From Verrucomicrobiia bacterium (GTDB taxonomy: Bacteria > Verrucomicrobiota > Verrucomicrobiia > Limisphaerales > Palsa-1400), in assembly GCA_025934545.1 (NCBI GenBank), contig JAICXV010000114.1:1-7048 (forward strand): a DNA stretch of 7,048 nt. The letters are read 5' to 3'. The stretch's first letter is position 1; each line of letters begins with the position of its first letter. Under the pieces are notes generated by a model that saw only the letters and a program-made list of their open reading frames with translations, searched no databases and was not told the origin of the DNA. A program made the translations under genes and the position numbers. Shown here piece after piece: positions 5,671-7,048 of this stretch.

Positions 5671-5815
5671 CCCCAACGTGTCGCGGGCTTCGGACGGTTA
5701 GTCCGTAGCGCCCGACTTAACGGGATTTGGTTAAAGGACACTGGTTAAGTGGACTGCGACCCGATAGCCGAAGGAAAGCCCGTTAAGTCGGGCGGTAGCC
5801 CGCGACACGTTGGGG
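5671..5815. repeat. Large two-stem inverted repeat (REP/BIME- or MITE-like)
   Basis: Outer arms are CCCCAACGTGTCGCGGGCT (5671-5689) and its exact reverse complement at 5797-5815 (19 bp). Inner arms are CGCCCGACTTAACGGG (5709-5724) and its exact reverse complement at 5779-5794 (16 bp). The spacers are asymmetric: 2 bases on the right (5795-5796) but 19 on the left (5690-5708). The left spacer is itself a hairpin, CGGAC-ggtta-GTCCG at 5691-5705. The 54-base centre has an imperfect direct repeat, TGGTTAAAGGAC (5728-5739) and TGGTTAAGTGGAC (5742-5754). No ORF for a transposase is present, so if mobile it would be mobilised in trans. Confidence 0.85.
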
Positions 5816-5872
5816 AGCTAGTCGTGCCGCGGTTGAGCCATACAAGTCAGTACGTAATGACCGCTAGGTCCG

Positions 5873-5908
5873 ACATACCATGTATGTAGCCCGTGATGTC
5901 GGGCACTA
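5873..5908. repeat. Adjacent hairpins, including a further copy of the inner palindromic unit
   Basis: ACATAC-cat-GTATGT (5873-5887) is followed directly by TAGCCCG-tgatgt-CGGGCACTA (5887-5908). The second hairpin's core, AGCCCGTGATGTCGGGC at 5888-5904, matches AGCCCGTTAAGTCGGGC at 5777-5793 except for two bases in the loop. The GTAGCCCG start also occurs at 5795-5801. The unit is therefore repeated locally, as REP-like palindromes are. The remainder to 6028 shows only the promoter-like site of the next gene. Confidence 0.65.
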
Positions 5909-5993
5909 GCATCGGAAATCTGGATATGTCCTTGTTAGAACTCGTCGATCTACTCACCGACTGGGAGTTTAGCCCGCCTTGTGCATTGCCATC

Positions 5994-6021
5994 TTGTTAC
6001 ATCGCTAGGAATTGGTACCCT
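5994..6021 (+). promoter_or_regulatory. Candidate promoter for the glycosyltransferase gene
   Basis: TTGTTA at 5994-5999 (4 of 6 to TTGACA), a 16-base spacer and TACCCT at 6016-6021, the latter preceded by TGG to give an extended -10 (TGnTAnnnT). It ends 7 bases before the TTG at 6029, so the predicted transcript would begin at that codon. This supports the TTG start. Confidence 0.4.
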
Positions 6022-6028
6022 ACGGCCG

Positions 6029-7048
6029 TTGCAAATTCGAAATAAAAATGTTCGGTCGCGTATCGCATGTTACATAGTTTTAGTTTCGATTGTTTTCGTC
6101 GTTTTTGGCCAAGCCCTGAGTTTCGAATTTCTGAATTTCGACGACAATCGTTGTGTTTATGAAAATCCCGCAGTGGTGCAGGGCATTTCCTGGCATGGAC
6201 TTATGTGGGCCTTCACTCACCCCCTAAATGACAACTGGATTCCGATAACCACGTTGTCGCATATGCTCGATTGTACTATTTTCGGTCTGAATCCAGCGGG
6301 ACACCACCTGACCAATGTACTTCTGCACGCCACGGCTGTGATCCTATTGTTTACATTTCTGCTGCGGATTAAGGTGTCGGTCTTTGTGGCGTGTGTCCTT
6401 TCAGCGATATTCGCAGTCCACCCGTTACGTGCAGAATCTGTTGCGTGGATCGCCGAACGGAAGGATGTCCTCAGCGCCGTTTTCTTCTTTCTCACTTTAT
6501 TAGCTTATCTGCGTTTCGCCGAAAACTCTGAGGCATCTCGGGTTCGGATGCCACGAGACAAATGGTTCATCGCAAGCTTGCTTCTGTTCGCGTTGGGTTT
6601 AATGGCCAAACCAATGCTCGTGACGGTCCCAGCCGTGCTGTTGCTGCTGGATTTTTGGCCTCTTAACCGAATTCCGTATTCCGATAGTCGTCGATCGTTT
6701 TTTCAAAAATTTGCGCCGTACGTTTTCGAAAAACTTCCCTTTGTCGCGTTAAGCATTGCTGTTGGAATAGTAACCCTTGTCGTGCAAAAGCAAGGACTCG
6801 CAGCTTTGGACCGCCTGCCAATATACTTACGGTTTGAAAATGCCGTTTGCTCTGCCGCCACTTACATTTTTCAAACAATCATTCCAACAAATCTGGCGGC
6901 ATACTACCCGCATACGGAACCCTCGAGCGTCAGCATATTGGTGTCGGCTCTTGTTATCGCGGCGATATCGTTCTTCGTTTGGAAGTTTCGACAATCACGC
7001 CCCTATTTACCCGTGGGTTGGCTTTGGTTTCTGCTGATGCTTTTACCG
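6029..7048 (+). CDS. TMTC-like multi-pass membrane glycosyltransferase, GT-C type (partial, 3' end off the window)
   Basis: 340 codons are open to the right edge with no stop. The first transmembrane helix is ACYIVLVSIVFVVFGQAL at about 13-30. It is followed by the loop FLNFDDNRCVYENP, whose Asp38-Asp39 pair fits the acidic catalytic motif of GT-C enzymes. Family landmarks continue: HMLDCTIFGLNPAGHHLTNV, then AVHPLRAESVAWIAERKDVL, LMAKPMLVTVPAVLLLLDFWPL, FEKLPFVALSIAVG, NLAAYYPHTEPSS and GWLWFLLMLLP at the edge. I count roughly seven or eight hydrophobic segments. Homologues, usually annotated as tetratricopeptide repeat proteins or protein O-mannosyltransferase-like, carry TPR repeats after the membrane region; that part would lie beyond the window. 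They are thought to transfer sugar from a lipid carrier to envelope proteins; the substrate here is unknown. No in-frame ATG precedes the first helix. TTG at 6029 is chosen, with GTG at 5981 as alternative; the ATG at 6048 is out of frame. Confidence 0.85.
   Translation, partial: MQIRNKNVRSRIACYIVLVSIVFVVFGQALSFEFLNFDDNRCVYENPAVVQGISWHGLMWAFTHPLNDNWIPITTLSHMLDCTIFGLNPAGHHLTNVLLHATAVILLFTFLLRIKVSVFVACVLSAIFAVHPLRAESVAWIAERKDVLSAVFFFLTLLAYLRFAENSEASRVRMPRDKWFIASLLLFALGLMAKPMLVTVPAVLLLLDFWPLNRIPYSDSRRSFFQKFAPYVFEKLPFVALSIAVGIVTLVVQKQGLAALDRLPIYLRFENAVCSAATYIFQTIIPTNLAAYYPHTEPSSVSILVSALVIAAISFFVWKFRQSRPYLPVGWLWFLLMLLP

Noticed and set aside
5484..5741. Minus-strand ORFs in the palindrome-rich region
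   Set aside because: They start within the loop of the large inverted repeat and read through palindromes. No domain or ribosome binding site was seen, and they most likely arise from GC-rich repeat sequence.
5671..5908. CRISPR array
   Set aside because: Repeats are palindromic, unevenly spaced and too few, and there are no unique spacers of constant length.
5478..6028. tRNA, riboswitch or intrinsic terminator
   Set aside because: No T-loop or acceptor pattern, no known riboswitch core recognised, and no hairpin followed by a T-run.

Overview
The window reads as part of a bacterial chromosome with an embedded or adjoining mobile-element-type gene set. The host looks Gram-negative: one gene has a lipoprotein signal peptide, and the last gene belongs to a TMTC-like membrane glycosyltransferase family that, from memory, is common in Planctomycetota, Verrucomicrobiota, Acidobacteriota and related environmental phyla. 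GC looks moderate (roughly the low fifties by eye, not computed). Clear Shine-Dalgarno sequences are missing before most genes. Several start codons instead lie 6-9 bases downstream of a -10-like TAnnnT hexamer, which suggests leaderless or nearly leaderless mRNAs. I cannot name the organism.

Region 1 (1-3430) carries conjugation or plasmid-type functions. On the minus strand, an XRE repressor-like gene (673-963) is followed by a replication-relaxation family gene that runs off the left edge (1-633). Divergent from these, on the plus strand, are a small cysteine-containing protein (992-1234) and a membrane-anchored protein of unknown function (1268-1720). Converging on them from the right are a small helical protein (3224-3430) and a soluble VirD4/TraG-like DNA-translocation ATPase (1824-3122), both minus strand. 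The T4CP-like ATPase and replication-relaxation genes are a pairing known from conjugative and mobilizable elements. The window shows no relaxase, integrase or T4SS channel gene, so this is either part of a larger element or a degraded one.

Region 2 (3431-5477) is a two-gene plus-strand unit. It encodes a phospholipase C/acid-phosphatase-superfamily phosphoesterase without a signal peptide (3635-4975), followed closely by a predicted lipoprotein made of ankyrin repeats (5028-5477). An enzyme followed by an ankyrin lipoprotein could be an effector-immunity pair or an enzyme with an envelope partner. This is inference.

Region 3 (5478-6028) is a 551-base non-coding stretch unusually rich in palindromes. 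It includes a two-stem inverted repeat at 5671-5815 (19 bp and 16 bp arms, both perfect) and a further copy of its inner palindromic unit at 5888-5905. It looks like a REP/BIME-type or MITE-type repeat cluster.

Region 4 (6029-7048) is the 5' part (340 codons) of a multi-pass GT-C-type glycosyltransferase of the TMTC/tetratricopeptide class. It probably starts at TTG and continues off the right edge. Two of the real genes, 1-633 and 6029-7048, are open at the window edges.
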